Notes: a model not told the origin generated them from the letters alone. 64,000 nucleotides of DNA from Betaproteobacteria bacterium RIFCSPLOWO2_12_FULL_62_58 (GCA_001772005.1 MERI01000058.1:1-64000); one strand, 5' to 3'. Shown: positions 26,664 to 36,332, numbered from the stretch's first letter. A program made the numbers and translations.

Positions 26664-29105
26664 TCACGCCGCGGCCGCATCGCCTGGCGCTGCGGACAAC
26701 GCAGCCGTCAACGCGTCATCGACCTGCTCGATCCAGATCAGCTTGAGCTTATCCCGCGCCTCGGCTGGGATCTCCTCAAGTTCCTTGCGATTGCGCGCCG
26801 GCAGCAGAACCACGGTAATGCCGGCTTGCAGCGCCGCGAGCACCTTTTCCTTGATCCCGCCTACCGGCAACACCAGGCCACGGAGGCTGATCTCTCCGGT
26901 CATTGCGGTATCGTTCCGTACTGACCGCTCCGTAAGCAGCGAAGCGAGCGCAACAAACATCGCCACACCCGCACTCGGACCATCCTTCGGTGTCGCGCCC
27001 GCCGGGACGTGAACGTGGATGTCCGATTTCTCCAACACTTCCGCCTCGATCCCGAGTTGCTGTGAGCGCGCCTTCACCAGCGAGAGCGCCGCCTGCGCAC
27101 TCTCCTTCATGACATCGCCAAGCTGGCCGGTAAGGATGAGTCTTCCTGCACCCGGCACGCGCGTTGCCTCTATGAACAGGATGTCTCCACCGACCGGCGT
27201 CCACGCCAACCCCGTCGCTACGCCGGGCACGCTGGTGCGCATTGCGACCTCGGATTCGAATCGGCGCGGTCCCAGGATCGCGGCGATATCGGCTGCGCCG
27301 ATGGTCACCTTTTCCGTACCGCCTTCCGCGATGCGCACGGCAACATTCCGGAACACCGAACCGATCTCGCGCTCCAGGTTGCGCACGCCGGCTTCACGTG
27401 TGTAATCGTGAGTTATCGCGGTAAGCGCATCGTCGCCGATCTCGCACCGCTCGGCGGTGAGACCGGTCGCGGCGAGCTGGCGGCTGACCAGATAGCGGCG
27501 CGCGATCTGCAGTTTCTCCTGCTCCGTGTAGCCCGGGAGTTGAATAACCTCCATACGATCGCGTAGCGGCCCGGGGATGGTATCCAGCACGTTCCCGGTG
27601 CAAATAAACATCACGTGCGACAAATCGAACGGCACTGCGAGATAGTTATCGCGGAACGTCGCGTTCTGCTCGGGATCAAGCACTTCGAGCAGGGCCGACG
27701 CCGGATCGCCATGAAATCCTCCCGCCCCAAGCTTGTCGACTTCATCCAGCATCATCACGCAGTCGCGGGTTCCCGCCTTGCGTATGCATTGGATGATGTT
27801 GCCAGGCAGCGAGCCGATGTAGGTGCGCCGATGACCGCGGATCTCGGCTTCGTCGTGCACCCCGCCCAAGCTCACGCGCACGAACTTGCGCCCCGTGGCC
27901 TTGGCGATACTCTGCCCGAGCGAGGTCTTGCCCACTCCCGGCGGCCCGACGAAACACAAGATCGGGCTCTTGCCGGAGGGATTGAGTTTGCGCACGGCAA
28001 GATATTCGAGAATGCGCTTCTTGATCTTGTCCAAACCGTAGTGATCGCCATCGAGAATGCGCCGAGCCTCGGCGATATCGACGGTTGCCGCACTTTCATT
28101 TGCCCACGGCAGCTCGATCAGCCAATCGAGGTAGGTGCGAACCATTGAATATTCACCGGCGGACTCGGGCATCCGCTCGAGGCGCTTCAACTCCTTGCGC
28201 GCATGTTTCTCGACCTCTTCGGGCATCCTGGCCTCGGTAATCGCCTTCTCGAGTTCCGCGATTTCCGCGGTACGCTCGTCGCCTTCGCCCAATTCCTTCT
28301 GGATTGTGCGAAGTTGCTCGCGCAACAGGCGCTTGCGGCCCTGCTCGTCGATCGATTCCTTGGTGCGCTCGTCTATTTCGCGCGATAGGCGCAGCACTTC
28401 GATACGATGCGACAGCGACTCCAGGAGCTTGTCGAGCCGAGCCTGCAAGTCAAAGGTTTCGAGGAGAGACTGCTTTTCCTCTGCGCCAAGCTCGGTCAGG
28501 CCCGCGATGAAATCCGCAAGTCGCGATGGTGACTTGAGGCCCTCCACCGCGGACACCATATCCTCGGGAACGTGCGGCAGCAGCCGCAGAATCTCGAGCG
28601 CCCGCTGTTTAAGATTGAGCGCCCGCGCCTCGATGTCAGCGCGCGCAGCCTCGGGCTCCTCGATGCGTTGGACGCTCGCTACCGTGAACGGATAGCCCTC
28701 CAGGAACTGCAGTACACGAAATCGCTGCTCGCCCTGGCAAATGACGTGATGCGATCCATCCGGTGCGGTCACGTAACGCAGCACGTTCGCGGTAGTGCCG
28801 ACCCAATGCAGGTCGTTGGGACCCGGCTCATCCACATCCGGTTTGCTCTGCAACAGGACACCGATGGGACGCTGCATGCGCGCGGCCTCCTGAGCCGCCG
28901 CTCTCGAACGCCGCCGCCCGATCGTAATCGGCAGAATGGTTCCGGGAAAGAGCACAAGGTTGCGCACCGGCAGGATGATCAATGCGTCCTCCGGCAGCGG
29001 CTTTACCTGACGCTCTTCTTTATTTTGCCTAGTATCAGCGTGGGCCGCTTTGGGGCGCACGCTGGAGTCGGCATTAATTCGTTCGTTCATGGGTTGTCCG
29101 TTCAT
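26664..29105 (-). CDS. lon: ATP-dependent Lon protease
   Basis: GPPGVGKTSLGQSIAKATGRKFVRVSLGGVHDEAEIRGHRRTYIGSLPG; C-terminal DGPSAGVAMF catalytic Ser. Confidence 0.96.
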   Translation of the reverse strand: MNGQPMNERINADSSVRPKAAHADTRQNKEERQVKPLPEDALIILPVRNLVLFPGTILPITIGRRRSRAAAQEAARMQRPIGVLLQSKPDVDEPGPNDLHWVGTTANVLRYVTAPDGSHHVICQGEQRFRVLQFLEGYPFTVASVQRIEEPEAARADIEARALNLKQRALEILRLLPHVPEDMVSAVEGLKSPSRLADFIAGLTELGAEEKQSLLETFDLQARLDKLLESLSHRIEVLRLSREIDERTKESIDEQGRKRLLREQLRTIQKELGEGDERTAEIAELEKAITEARMPEEVEKHARKELKRLERMPESAGEYSMVRTYLDWLIELPWANESAATVDIAEARRILDGDHYGLDKIKKRILEYLAVRKLNPSGKSPILCFVGPPGVGKTSLGQSIAKATGRKFVRVSLGGVHDEAEIRGHRRTYIGSLPGNIIQCIRKAGTRDCVMMLDEVDKLGAGGFHGDPASALLEVLDPEQNATFRDNYLAVPFDLSHVMFICTGNVLDTIPGPLRDRMEVIQLPGYTEQEKLQIARRYLVSRQLAATGLTAERCEIGDDALTAITHDYTREAGVRNLEREIGSVFRNVAVRIAEGGTEKVTIGAADIAAILGPRRFESEVAMRTSVPGVATGLAWTPVGGDILFIEATRVPGAGRLILTGQLGDVMKESAQAALSLVKARSQQLGIEAEVLEKSDIHVHVPAGATPKDGPSAGVAMFVALASLLTERSVRNDTAMTGEISLRGLVLPVGGIKEKVLAALQAGITVVLLPARNRKELEEIPAEARDKLKLIWIEQVDDALTAALSAAPGDAAAA

Positions 29106-29117
29106 GACGCGTCCCGC

Positions 29118-29317
29118 CTAGCAGCCTGTCGGACTTAACAGTCCGTCCAGGCTGCTAACAGCAAAACCGGCGGATAATTCAAAAAAAACCCAACCGATGT
29201 GGTCGAATGTGAAGCAAAGCCACGGTGAATTCGCATATCTGTCATCCTCTCTTGCGGTTTTCTTAGCGCCGGTCTTGCATTAGGAGTTTGTCGGGGCTAA
29301 GTCCGACAAACTCCTAG
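29118..29317 (+). repeat. 200-bp hairpin-ended repeat, copy R4
   Basis: CTAGCAGCCTGTCGGACTTAACAGTCCGTCCAGGCTGCTAACAGCAAAACCGGC ... TTGCATTAGGAGTTTGTCGGGGCTAAGTCCGACAAACTCCTAG. Confidence 0.93.
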
Positions 29318-29730
29318 CGCACTTTGCGCATACTCAAAATGAGACAGCCGTCGATCAATTCCCGGGCTCCCAGTTCGAGCTGCGTTGCCGGCAGTTGGAT
29401 GCGTCGCTCGAAATATCCGTGCGGAATTTCGAGGCGGTGGATGGCGACGCTACGCGCGCCAAAAGGAATTTGGCGCCGGGCGCGGACCACAACCGTGCGG
29501 GCATCGATAGACACCTCAATGCGTTCCGCCGGCACACCCGGCAGTGCGACGACGATCAGAATCCCGCCTTCATCTTCGAAGATATCAACCGGCGGCTCCC
29601 ACGCAAGTTGCGCTCCGCCAAGGTCGCCCAGCCGAAAGAACTGCCGGTGCCGTCGCTCCGCTTGCTCCAGAAGCCGGCAGGCTTCAGCCCACATCCACAT
29701 GGTCAAATCACGCGATGACATGTTCACCAA
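29314..29730 (-). CDS. Hsp20-family protein (divergent)
   Basis: WEPPVDIFEDEGGILIVVALPGVPAERIEVSIDARTVVVRARRQIP...LEIPHGYFERRIQLP. Confidence 0.85.
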   Translation of the reverse strand: MVNMSSRDLTMWMWAEACRLLEQAERRHRQFFRLGDLGGAQLAWEPPVDIFEDEGGILIVVALPGVPAERIEVSIDARTVVVRARRQIPFGARSVAIHRLEIPHGYFERRIQLPATQLELGARELIDGCLILSMRKVR

Positions 29731-29799
29731 TTGTTATGAATATCGGGCAGATCCCGGCAAAATCAAGGCTTCGCGCCCGGGATGTCCGGCCGACTGGCT

Positions 29800-30018
29800 C
29801 TAGCGCGTGCGACGTGGTACTTGTGCACGCGAGTGGCGTAACTGCGCTTCGAGGTCATGAATCCGGTCCAGAAGCGCGATGACCACGGCAACGCGGTGCA
29901 CGTCGAGGTCGAAGCTGTCGCGCAAGCGGCATGCGGTCCGGATGGCATCCACGCATGTCCCGCTGAAGGTCCACTGCACTTGAACGCGCGTGGCACGCGG
30001 CGCGGAAAGCCATGCTCG
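29800..30018 (-). pseudogene. CbpM-like chaperone modulator remnant (C-terminal part)
   Basis: Minus frame RAWLSAPRATRVQVQWTFSGTCVDAIRTACRLRDSFDLDVHRVAVVIALLDRIHDLEAQLRHSRAQVPRRTR*; no start codon after upstream in-frame TGA. Confidence 0.6.
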
Positions 30019-30182
30019 TCATATTCGGGCACGGTCAACTCAGTCTTGCTCGTGACGATCCGCGACGCGCTGCCCTTGATTCGCCCTGGGTTTCGCGGCA
30101 GACCCGGTGTTTTTCACCGGCAACCCGGGCCCAAGCTCACGACGCCGCGTCCGCCGCCGGCGGCGTCTATCGAGCCTGGCGC

Positions 30183-30623
30183 CTACGAAACGGTAAGTTC
30201 CTTGCGCGCGGTTCCCGTCTTCTTGGGCAGCGTCAGCTCCAGCACGCCATCGCTGTATTTGGCCTTGGCCGCATCCGGATCCACATCGTGGTCGAGGGTG
30301 AAGCTGCGGTATGCCTTGCCGTAATAGCGCTCACTGTGAACCACCTTCCTGCCCTCTTTTTCCTCTTTTTCCTTCTTCACCTCGGCGCTGATGGAAACCT
30401 GGTTGCCATCCACCGACACCTTGATGTCTTCTTTTTTTACGCCCGGGATTTCCGCGCGTATCGTGTACGCCTTGTCATCCTCCGACACGTCCATCTTGAT
30501 CTCCGGCTCCAGTTCACGCGAAACCGGCCTGACCAAAAAGCCCTTGAACAGGTCGTCAAAGTTGCGAAACGGGTCGAATCGGGTGATTTCCCTGAACGGA
30601 TCGTAACGGGTAATGTTTGCCAT
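30183..30623 (-). CDS. Hsp20 family protein
   Basis: MANITRYDPFREITRFDPFRNFDDLFKGF...EIKMDVSEDDKAYTIRAEIPGVKKEDIKVSVDGNQVSISAEV. Confidence 0.95.
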   Translation of the reverse strand: MANITRYDPFREITRFDPFRNFDDLFKGFLVRPVSRELEPEIKMDVSEDDKAYTIRAEIPGVKKEDIKVSVDGNQVSISAEVKKEKEEKEGRKVVHSERYYGKAYRSFTLDHDVDPDAAKAKYSDGVLELTLPKKTGTARKELTVS

Positions 30624-30803
30624 GACGCGCTCCTTTGTGACGGGTTGAACTACACTGGATCAGCGAGCGTTCGATCTTCGACTGAAACACAAACCTGCGA
30701 CGCCGGCGCTATCCAATTTACAGGCACAGCCGCGTCGCGGAATCATTCAATCGAGATCGCGCGCGCTCATGTTGTTTTTTAGCACTTGGACGCCGGCCGG
30801 TGT

Positions 30804-30817
30804 TTGATCCAGGTCAT
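30804..30817 (-). promoter_or_regulatory. FNR-type box upstream of hsp20
   Basis: TTGATCCAGGTCAT (one mismatch); minus-strand TAAAAA about 22 nt downstream. Confidence 0.55.
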
Positions 30818-30930
30818 GCTCGGGCGCTTTTTCGGTTCGCATGAATATGGAGGCGGAGCAGCCATTCGTTCAACGCCCCCTGCGGCACGTAAGGATCCGC
30901 CAAACCGGCATGGCATATCCCCAGCGGGAC

Positions 30931-30944
30931 TTGATCTAAGTCAA
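30931..30944 (+). promoter_or_regulatory. FNR-type box upstream of Hsp70
   Basis: TTGATCTAAGTCAA; TAACGT about 22 nt downstream. Confidence 0.7.
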
Positions 30945-31054
30945 GCCGTTGGCAACGATTCGGAGCTAACGTTACCAACAATTGCAAGAACGTCTTGGGG
31001 CTTGCCGGCGCGGCGCCGGCAGGTTGCGGACACGTTCCCAAAAGGTTTACCGAC

Positions 31055-32926
31055 ATGGCGATCATCGGCATCGATCTCGGCACGTCCAACTCCGCTGCTG
31101 CGGTGCTGCGCGGCGGGCGGCCCGTCATCATTCCCAGCGCCGAAGGCGCGAGCCTGGGCGGCAAGGCCTTTCCCAGCTTCGTTGCGGTCACCGCAGACGG
31201 CCAAGTCCTGGTGGGCGAGCCGGCGCGGCGGCAGGCCAGCGCCAATCCCGAAGGCACCGCCACGGCATTCAAGCGCAGGATGGGACAGCGCGACAAAATC
31301 CGCCTGCGCGACCGCGAGTTTTCGCCTGAGCAACTCTCGGCGTTCCTGCTGCAGAAGATCAAACGGGACGCCGAGGCGTTTCTCGGCGAGCCGGTGGAAA
31401 AGGCGGTGGTGACCGTCCCCGCCTATTTCGATGACAATCAGCGCTCGGCCACCAAGGACGCGTGCCGCATCGCCGCCCTCGAAGCCACCCGCCTCGTCAA
31501 CGAACCGACTGCCGCGTCGCTGGCTTACGGGCTCGATCGGTTGGGCGAGGAATTGCGGATTGCGGTCATCGACCTTGGCGGCGGCACGCTCGATGTGACG
31601 ATCATGGACTTTGGCAAGGGGGTGTTCGAAGTCAAGGCAACGAGCGGTGACACTCGTCTCGGCGGCACTGACATGAACCAGCGCGTTTTCGATCACCTCG
31701 CCGATCGCTTCCGCGACGAAACCGGCATCGAGTTGCGCAACGATCTGAAAGCAACGGCGCGGCTGATGGAAGCCGGCGAACTGGCCAAGATCGAGCTCAC
31801 CGCCAACGTCACCACGCACATCAGCCTGCCCTACATCGCCGCGGTAGGCGGCACGCCGCGCCATTTCGAGATGGACCTCACGCGCACCGAACTTGAGCGG
31901 CTGGTGCGCCCGGTCATCGAACGCTGCCGCGGTCCGGTCGAGCAAGCGCTGAGCGATGTCGGCGTAAAGCCAGCCGACATCCAGCGCATCGTGTTCGTCG
32001 GCGGGCCGACACGGATGCCCGTGGTGCGCGCCTTTTTCGAGGACATCTTCGGCAGGAAATCCGAAATGGGGGTCGACCCGATGGAGTGCGTCGCGAGCGG
32101 GGCGGCGATCCAGGCCGGCGTGCTCGCCGGCGAAGTCGGCGGCATCGTGCTGGTGGACGTCACGCCGCTCACGCTCGGCGTCGAAACCCTCGGCGGCATC
32201 GCCACGCCGCTGATCGCCCGCAACACCCCGATACCGGTGAAAAAGAGCGAAACCTTCACCACGGCCGCGGACTTGCAGACCAGCGTCACGATCCACGTGT
32301 TCCAGGGCGAACGGCCGATGTCCACCGACAACGTGAGCCTCGGCGAGTTCAATCTGGACGGGCTCGCGCCGGCGCCGCGCGGCATGCCGAAAGTCGAAGT
32401 CACGTTCGACATCGACGCCAACGGCATCCTCAACGTTGCGGCGCGGGACACCGCGACTGGAAAATCGCACTCGATCCGCATCACCGGCTCGAGCCGCCTG
32501 TCCGAAGAGGAAAAGAAGCGGATGGTCAGTACGGCCGAGCGTTATGCCGAGGACGACCGCAAGCGGCGCGAACAGGCGGAAAAGCTCAATGCCGCCGATG
32601 CGCTGTGCTATGAAGCAGAAAAAACCCTTGCCGACTTCAGCGACAAGCTCACCGCGGATTTGCGCAAGCGCGTGGATGCAGCGCTGCGCGACACGCGCGA
32701 GGCATTGCGCAGGAAAGATGCGGCGCTTGCGACTGAACGGGCCGAAGCCTTGCGCAGCGTCTTGAAGGAGGCCGGCGCCGTCATTTACGCGCAAAGCCCC
32801 GAAGCGCCGAAGAGCGGTGCTTATGCGGAGCACCGCTGGCCGGGCGCCGAGGGCGGCGCGCGCAGCGCCGCCGAAGCGTCGCCCCACGGCCGCGTAGTCG
32901 ACGCCGAATACAAGGAAACCAAATAG
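31055..32926 (+). CDS. Hsp70/DnaK-family chaperone
   Basis: MAIIGIDLGTSNSAAAVLRGGRPVIIPSAEG...VPAYFDDNQRSATKDA...NEPTAASLAYG...DLGGGTLDVTIM. Confidence 0.93.
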   Translation: MAIIGIDLGTSNSAAAVLRGGRPVIIPSAEGASLGGKAFPSFVAVTADGQVLVGEPARRQASANPEGTATAFKRRMGQRDKIRLRDREFSPEQLSAFLLQKIKRDAEAFLGEPVEKAVVTVPAYFDDNQRSATKDACRIAALEATRLVNEPTAASLAYGLDRLGEELRIAVIDLGGGTLDVTIMDFGKGVFEVKATSGDTRLGGTDMNQRVFDHLADRFRDETGIELRNDLKATARLMEAGELAKIELTANVTTHISLPYIAAVGGTPRHFEMDLTRTELERLVRPVIERCRGPVEQALSDVGVKPADIQRIVFVGGPTRMPVVRAFFEDIFGRKSEMGVDPMECVASGAAIQAGVLAGEVGGIVLVDVTPLTLGVETLGGIATPLIARNTPIPVKKSETFTTAADLQTSVTIHVFQGERPMSTDNVSLGEFNLDGLAPAPRGMPKVEVTFDIDANGILNVAARDTATGKSHSIRITGSSRLSEEEKKRMVSTAERYAEDDRKRREQAEKLNAADALCYEAEKTLADFSDKLTADLRKRVDAALRDTREALRRKDAALATERAEALRSVLKEAGAVIYAQSPEAPKSGAYAEHRWPGAEGGARSAAEASPHGRVVDAEYKETK

Positions 32927-32953
32927 GTCCTGGCGCGGCCCGGCAGGTGACCC

Positions 32954-34048
32954 ATCGCGACCACAGCGCAACGCGATTATTACGACGTGTTGGGCGTCGC
33001 GCGCGATGCCGACGGGAAGGCGATCAAGGACGCCTTCCGCAAGCTCGCGCTGCAATATCATCCCGACCGCAACAAGGAGCCCGGCGCCGGGGAACGCTTC
33101 AGGGAAATCGCGGCAGCCTACGCGGTGCTCTCCGATCCGAAGAAGCGCGCCGAGTACGACGCGCACGGCTTCGCCGGCGTCGCGGGCTTTTCGCCACAAG
33201 ACCTGTTTGGCGGGATCAATTTCGATGATATTTTCGGCGGTCTGAACTTCAGTTTCGGCGGCGGGCTGTTCGACACGTTTTTCGGTCGGCGCGCCGCTGG
33301 GCCGCCGCGTGGCGAGAACATCGAAGTCGAACTGGAAGTTCCGCTCGAGCGGGTGCTCAGGGGCGGCGAGGAAAAGCTGCGTTATGAGCGTCCGGCAGGC
33401 TGCCCGACGTGTCACGGCTCGGGCGCGAAACCCGGCACCGAGCCACGCAAGTGCGACAAATGCGGCGGCACCGGCCGCCAGGTCAAAAGCCAGCGCGAGA
33501 AGGGCGTCATGCTGCAGCAAGTCAGCACCTGCCCGGCGTGCGCGGGCCGCGGCACGTTCATCGACCAGCGCTGCCCGGAGTGCAAAGGAAGCGGTCAGGT
33601 CGTGCGCGAGGAAACGCTGACCGTAAAAATACCGGCCGGCATTGAAGAAGGCACCGCCCTGCGCGTCGCGGGCCATGGGTTGCCGAGCGATCGTCCGGGC
33701 GGCATTCCGGGCGATTTGTTCGTGGTGGTGCGCAGCGCAGCCGATCCGCGCTTCGAACGCATGGGAAGCGAACTGTGGCGCATGGAAAGCATCGGCGTCG
33801 CCGATGCGGTGCTCGGCACCGCACTCAAGGTGCCGACCCTTGACGCCGACCCGGTCACCGTCACGGTGCCGCCGGGCACCCAGCCGGACACCGTGCTGCG
33901 CCTGCGCGGCAAAGGGTTGCCGGATTTCGGCGGACGCCGCCGCGGCGACCTCTTCGTGCGCATCAAGGTGCACGTGCCGGAGCGGCCTTCGGCCGAAGAG
34001 CGCAAGCTCTACGAGCGGCTGCGCGCGCTCGCCATGAATCGGCGCTAG
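32954..34048 (+). CDS. DnaJ-family co-chaperone; start apparently ATC (or GTG at 32987)
   Basis: RDYYDVLGVARDADGKAIKDAFRKLALQYHPDRN; CPTCHGSG/CDKCGGTG/CPACAGRG/CPECKGSG zinc motifs. Confidence 0.92.
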   Translation: MATTAQRDYYDVLGVARDADGKAIKDAFRKLALQYHPDRNKEPGAGERFREIAAAYAVLSDPKKRAEYDAHGFAGVAGFSPQDLFGGINFDDIFGGLNFSFGGGLFDTFFGRRAAGPPRGENIEVELEVPLERVLRGGEEKLRYERPAGCPTCHGSGAKPGTEPRKCDKCGGTGRQVKSQREKGVMLQQVSTCPACAGRGTFIDQRCPECKGSGQVVREETLTVKIPAGIEEGTALRVAGHGLPSDRPGGIPGDLFVVVRSAADPRFERMGSELWRMESIGVADAVLGTALKVPTLDADPVTVTVPPGTQPDTVLRLRGKGLPDFGGRRRGDLFVRIKVHVPERPSAEERKLYERLRALAMNRR

Positions 34049-34130
34049 GAGTTTGTCGGACTTAGCCCCGACAAACTCCTAATGCAAAACCGGCGCCAGG
34101 AAAATTGCAAAAGAGCATGACCGATATGCG
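34045..34130 (-). repeat. 200-bp repeat family, half copy R5 (right end only)
   Basis: CTAGGAGTTTGTCGGACTTAGCCCCGACAAACTCCTAATGCAAAACCGGCGCCAGGAAAATTGCAAAAGAGCATGACCGATATGCG. Confidence 0.88.
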
Positions 34131-34131
34131 G

Positions 34132-34959
34132 TCATGCTGCGCGGGGCTCGAACTTGCGGTAAATTGCCCGGGCGCCCGGCCACGGCGCGAGCCCGGTTAC
34201 GCCCTCGGGCAGCGCTTCGTGAATGCCGATTACGAGCGCGCCGCCGGGGCGAAGTCGTGCGACCACGCGTTCCAGTACTGGACGCTGCAGCGCCGGCGCG
34301 AAATAGGTGAGTACGGCATTGCGGCAAAAGACGAGATCGAATTCTCCTTCCGGCGTAGCCTGCCGGATGTCCTGATGCAGGAATTCGATCGTGCGAAACT
34401 CGTCGCGGACGCACAACTGCGCCGCACGCCGCGCGAACGCCCCGGCGAGCAGCTCAGGCGGCAGCGCCTTGAGGCTGCTCGCGCGGTAGCACCCGGTGCG
34501 GGCGCGCTCCAGCAAGTGCGTATCGATGTCGGTCGCAACCACGCGCAGCCGGACCTGCGGGAACCGGCGCCGCAGGCGGAGGCGCCACAGGACCGCGAGC
34601 GTATAGGGTTCTTCGCCGGAGGCGCAGCAGGCGCTCCAGCATGCGAGCGTGCGCCGTTCCCGGACGGCAGCGTCTTCAGCAAGCGCTGGAAGCACCTCGC
34701 GCTCGAGGTGCTCGAATACGCCGCGGTCGCGGTAGAAGCGCGAAATCGGGATCCGGCAGCAGCCATCCAGCACAGGCCATTCGTCGGGGTGGCTTTCGAG
34801 ATAGGCCCGGTAGGCACGAAGGTCGGGGACGTTCAGCTCGCGCAGTCTTCGGTTCAGCCGCTTGCATACGAGCCCGCGCACTTTGCGGAAACCCGGCCAG
34901 CGCAGGCCGAGCCGCGGCAATACCGTGTGCAGGAACTCGACGCAATCGTGGTCCGTCAT
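34132..34959 (-). CDS. CheR-type SAM-dependent methyltransferase
   Basis: RFYRDRGVFEHLEREVLPAL...WSACCASGEEPYTLAVL...VVATDIDTHLLERARTGCY...DLVFCRNAVLTYF. Confidence 0.88.
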   Translation of the reverse strand: MTDHDCVEFLHTVLPRLGLRWPGFRKVRGLVCKRLNRRLRELNVPDLRAYRAYLESHPDEWPVLDGCCRIPISRFYRDRGVFEHLEREVLPALAEDAAVRERRTLACWSACCASGEEPYTLAVLWRLRLRRRFPQVRLRVVATDIDTHLLERARTGCYRASSLKALPPELLAGAFARRAAQLCVRDEFRTIEFLHQDIRQATPEGEFDLVFCRNAVLTYFAPALQRPVLERVVARLRPGGALVIGIHEALPEGVTGLAPWPGARAIYRKFEPRAA

Positions 34960-35136
34960 TGATGCTCGATCCTGGTCGTCGCTTCCGGGTGAATCGCATT
35001 GTACCCGGGTCTGCGGCCGTGGCCTGAGACGCATCAGCCATCGCTGCAAGACACCGATCTGAATCCGGTCTCGTCCTCGTCAGCCGGCGCAGCAAAGAAT
35101 CCCATGCATCGCCATGGAGCGATGGCCCGCGGTCTC

Positions 35137-35150
35137 TTGATCCACGTCAA
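35137..35150 (+). promoter_or_regulatory. FNR-type box upstream of glucokinase
   Basis: TTGATCCACGTCAA. Confidence 0.65.
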
Positions 35151-35275
35151 AACCTGGCCGCTGAGGGGCCTGGCATGTTATATAGTTTGCTCGCCGATAG
35201 TGTATTGGAGCTTTTTTCCGGCGTGCGCACCCCAATCCTTGCTCGCTGCGTCGCGCCCGACCTGATGGGACAATC

Positions 35276-36247
35276 ATGATACTTGCGGGCGATATTGGCG
35301 CCACCAAGGTTCTGCTCGAGGCAGGAGCGCTGCAACGGGGCCGTTGGCGGACCGCGTTCGGCAAGCGCTATGCCAGCGCAGACCATGCGGATTTCGGCAA
35401 TGTGCTGCAGGCATTTCTCGCCGAATTGGCCGCGCCGCGGCGCGCGCCGCTGAAGATCACGCGCGCCTGTTTCGGGGTTGCCGGGCCGGTGGTCGGCAAC
35501 CGGGTGCAGATGACCAACTTGCCGTGGCTCGTTGACGGCGATGCGATCGCCGCCCGGTTCGGCATTGCGCGCGTGCGCGTCGTCAACGACTTCGCCGCCG
35601 CGGCTGCGGGCATCGAGTTGCTACAGCCTGCCGACCTCGTCACCCTTCAACCCGGCGAGCCGGTCCCGGGCGCAGCGCGCGTCGTGATCGGCGCCGGGAC
35701 CGGGCTGGGCGTGGCCTACATGATCCGGGCCGCCGGCGGGTGGCGGGTCATCGCGGGAGAGGCGGGACACGCCGGCTTCGCGCCCGCTGCACCCGAGCAA
35801 GTGGATCTGTGGCGTGACCTGTATTCACGCGAGGGGCGCGTTGCCGCCGAAGACGTGGTTTCAGGCCCGGGACTGGTACATATCTACGATTTCCTCCGCC
35901 GGCGCGAAAGCGGACCGCCGCTGCCCGCCGGCGCCGCCGCCGCGGCCATCTCGCACGCCGCGCTCGAACTGGGTGACCCGCTTTGTTCCCGGGCACTCGA
36001 CTTGTTCGTGTCCTGTTTCGGAGCGGTCGCGGGCGACCACGCGCTCGCGGTCATGGCGCGGGGCGGCGTTTATCTCACCGGCGGAATCGCCCCGAAAATT
36101 CTCCCGCGCCTGGCGAGCGGCGGATTTTGCGCCGCATTCAACGCCAAGGGTGTGCATTCCGGCGCCGTCCGGAAGATTCCGGTGATTGCCGTCACCGACG
36201 AGAAGCTGGGCCTGCTCGGGGCCGCCCTGATCGCGGGCGCGCGGTGA
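35276..36247 (+). CDS. glk: Glucokinase
   Basis: MILAGDIGATKVLLEAG...CFGVAGPVVGNRVQMTNLPW...VVNDFAAAAAGI...IGAGTGLGVAYM...GEAGHAGFAP. Confidence 0.92.
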   Translation: MILAGDIGATKVLLEAGALQRGRWRTAFGKRYASADHADFGNVLQAFLAELAAPRRAPLKITRACFGVAGPVVGNRVQMTNLPWLVDGDAIAARFGIARVRVVNDFAAAAAGIELLQPADLVTLQPGEPVPGAARVVIGAGTGLGVAYMIRAAGGWRVIAGEAGHAGFAPAAPEQVDLWRDLYSREGRVAAEDVVSGPGLVHIYDFLRRRESGPPLPAGAAAAAISHAALELGDPLCSRALDLFVSCFGAVAGDHALAVMARGGVYLTGGIAPKILPRLASGGFCAAFNAKGVHSGAVRKIPVIAVTDEKLGLLGAALIAGAR

Positions 36248-36250
36248 GTA

Positions 36251-36299
36251 GCCCGGATGTTTCTTCAGGACGCGGGCCGGTCTCGTGAAACATCCGGGC
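36251..36299. terminator. Inverted repeat, terminator/REP-like
   Basis: GCCCGGATGTTTC ... GAAACATCCGGGC, 13-bp arms just after glk. Confidence 0.6.
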
Positions 36300-36332
36300 C
36301 AGGCGAGTGCGGGCCGGCAATTGCGAGTACCC

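Noticed and set aside
30941-33973. 1010-aa minus-strand ORF
   Set aside because: Shadow ORF opposite the Hsp70/DnaJ genes, which have clear domain motifs.
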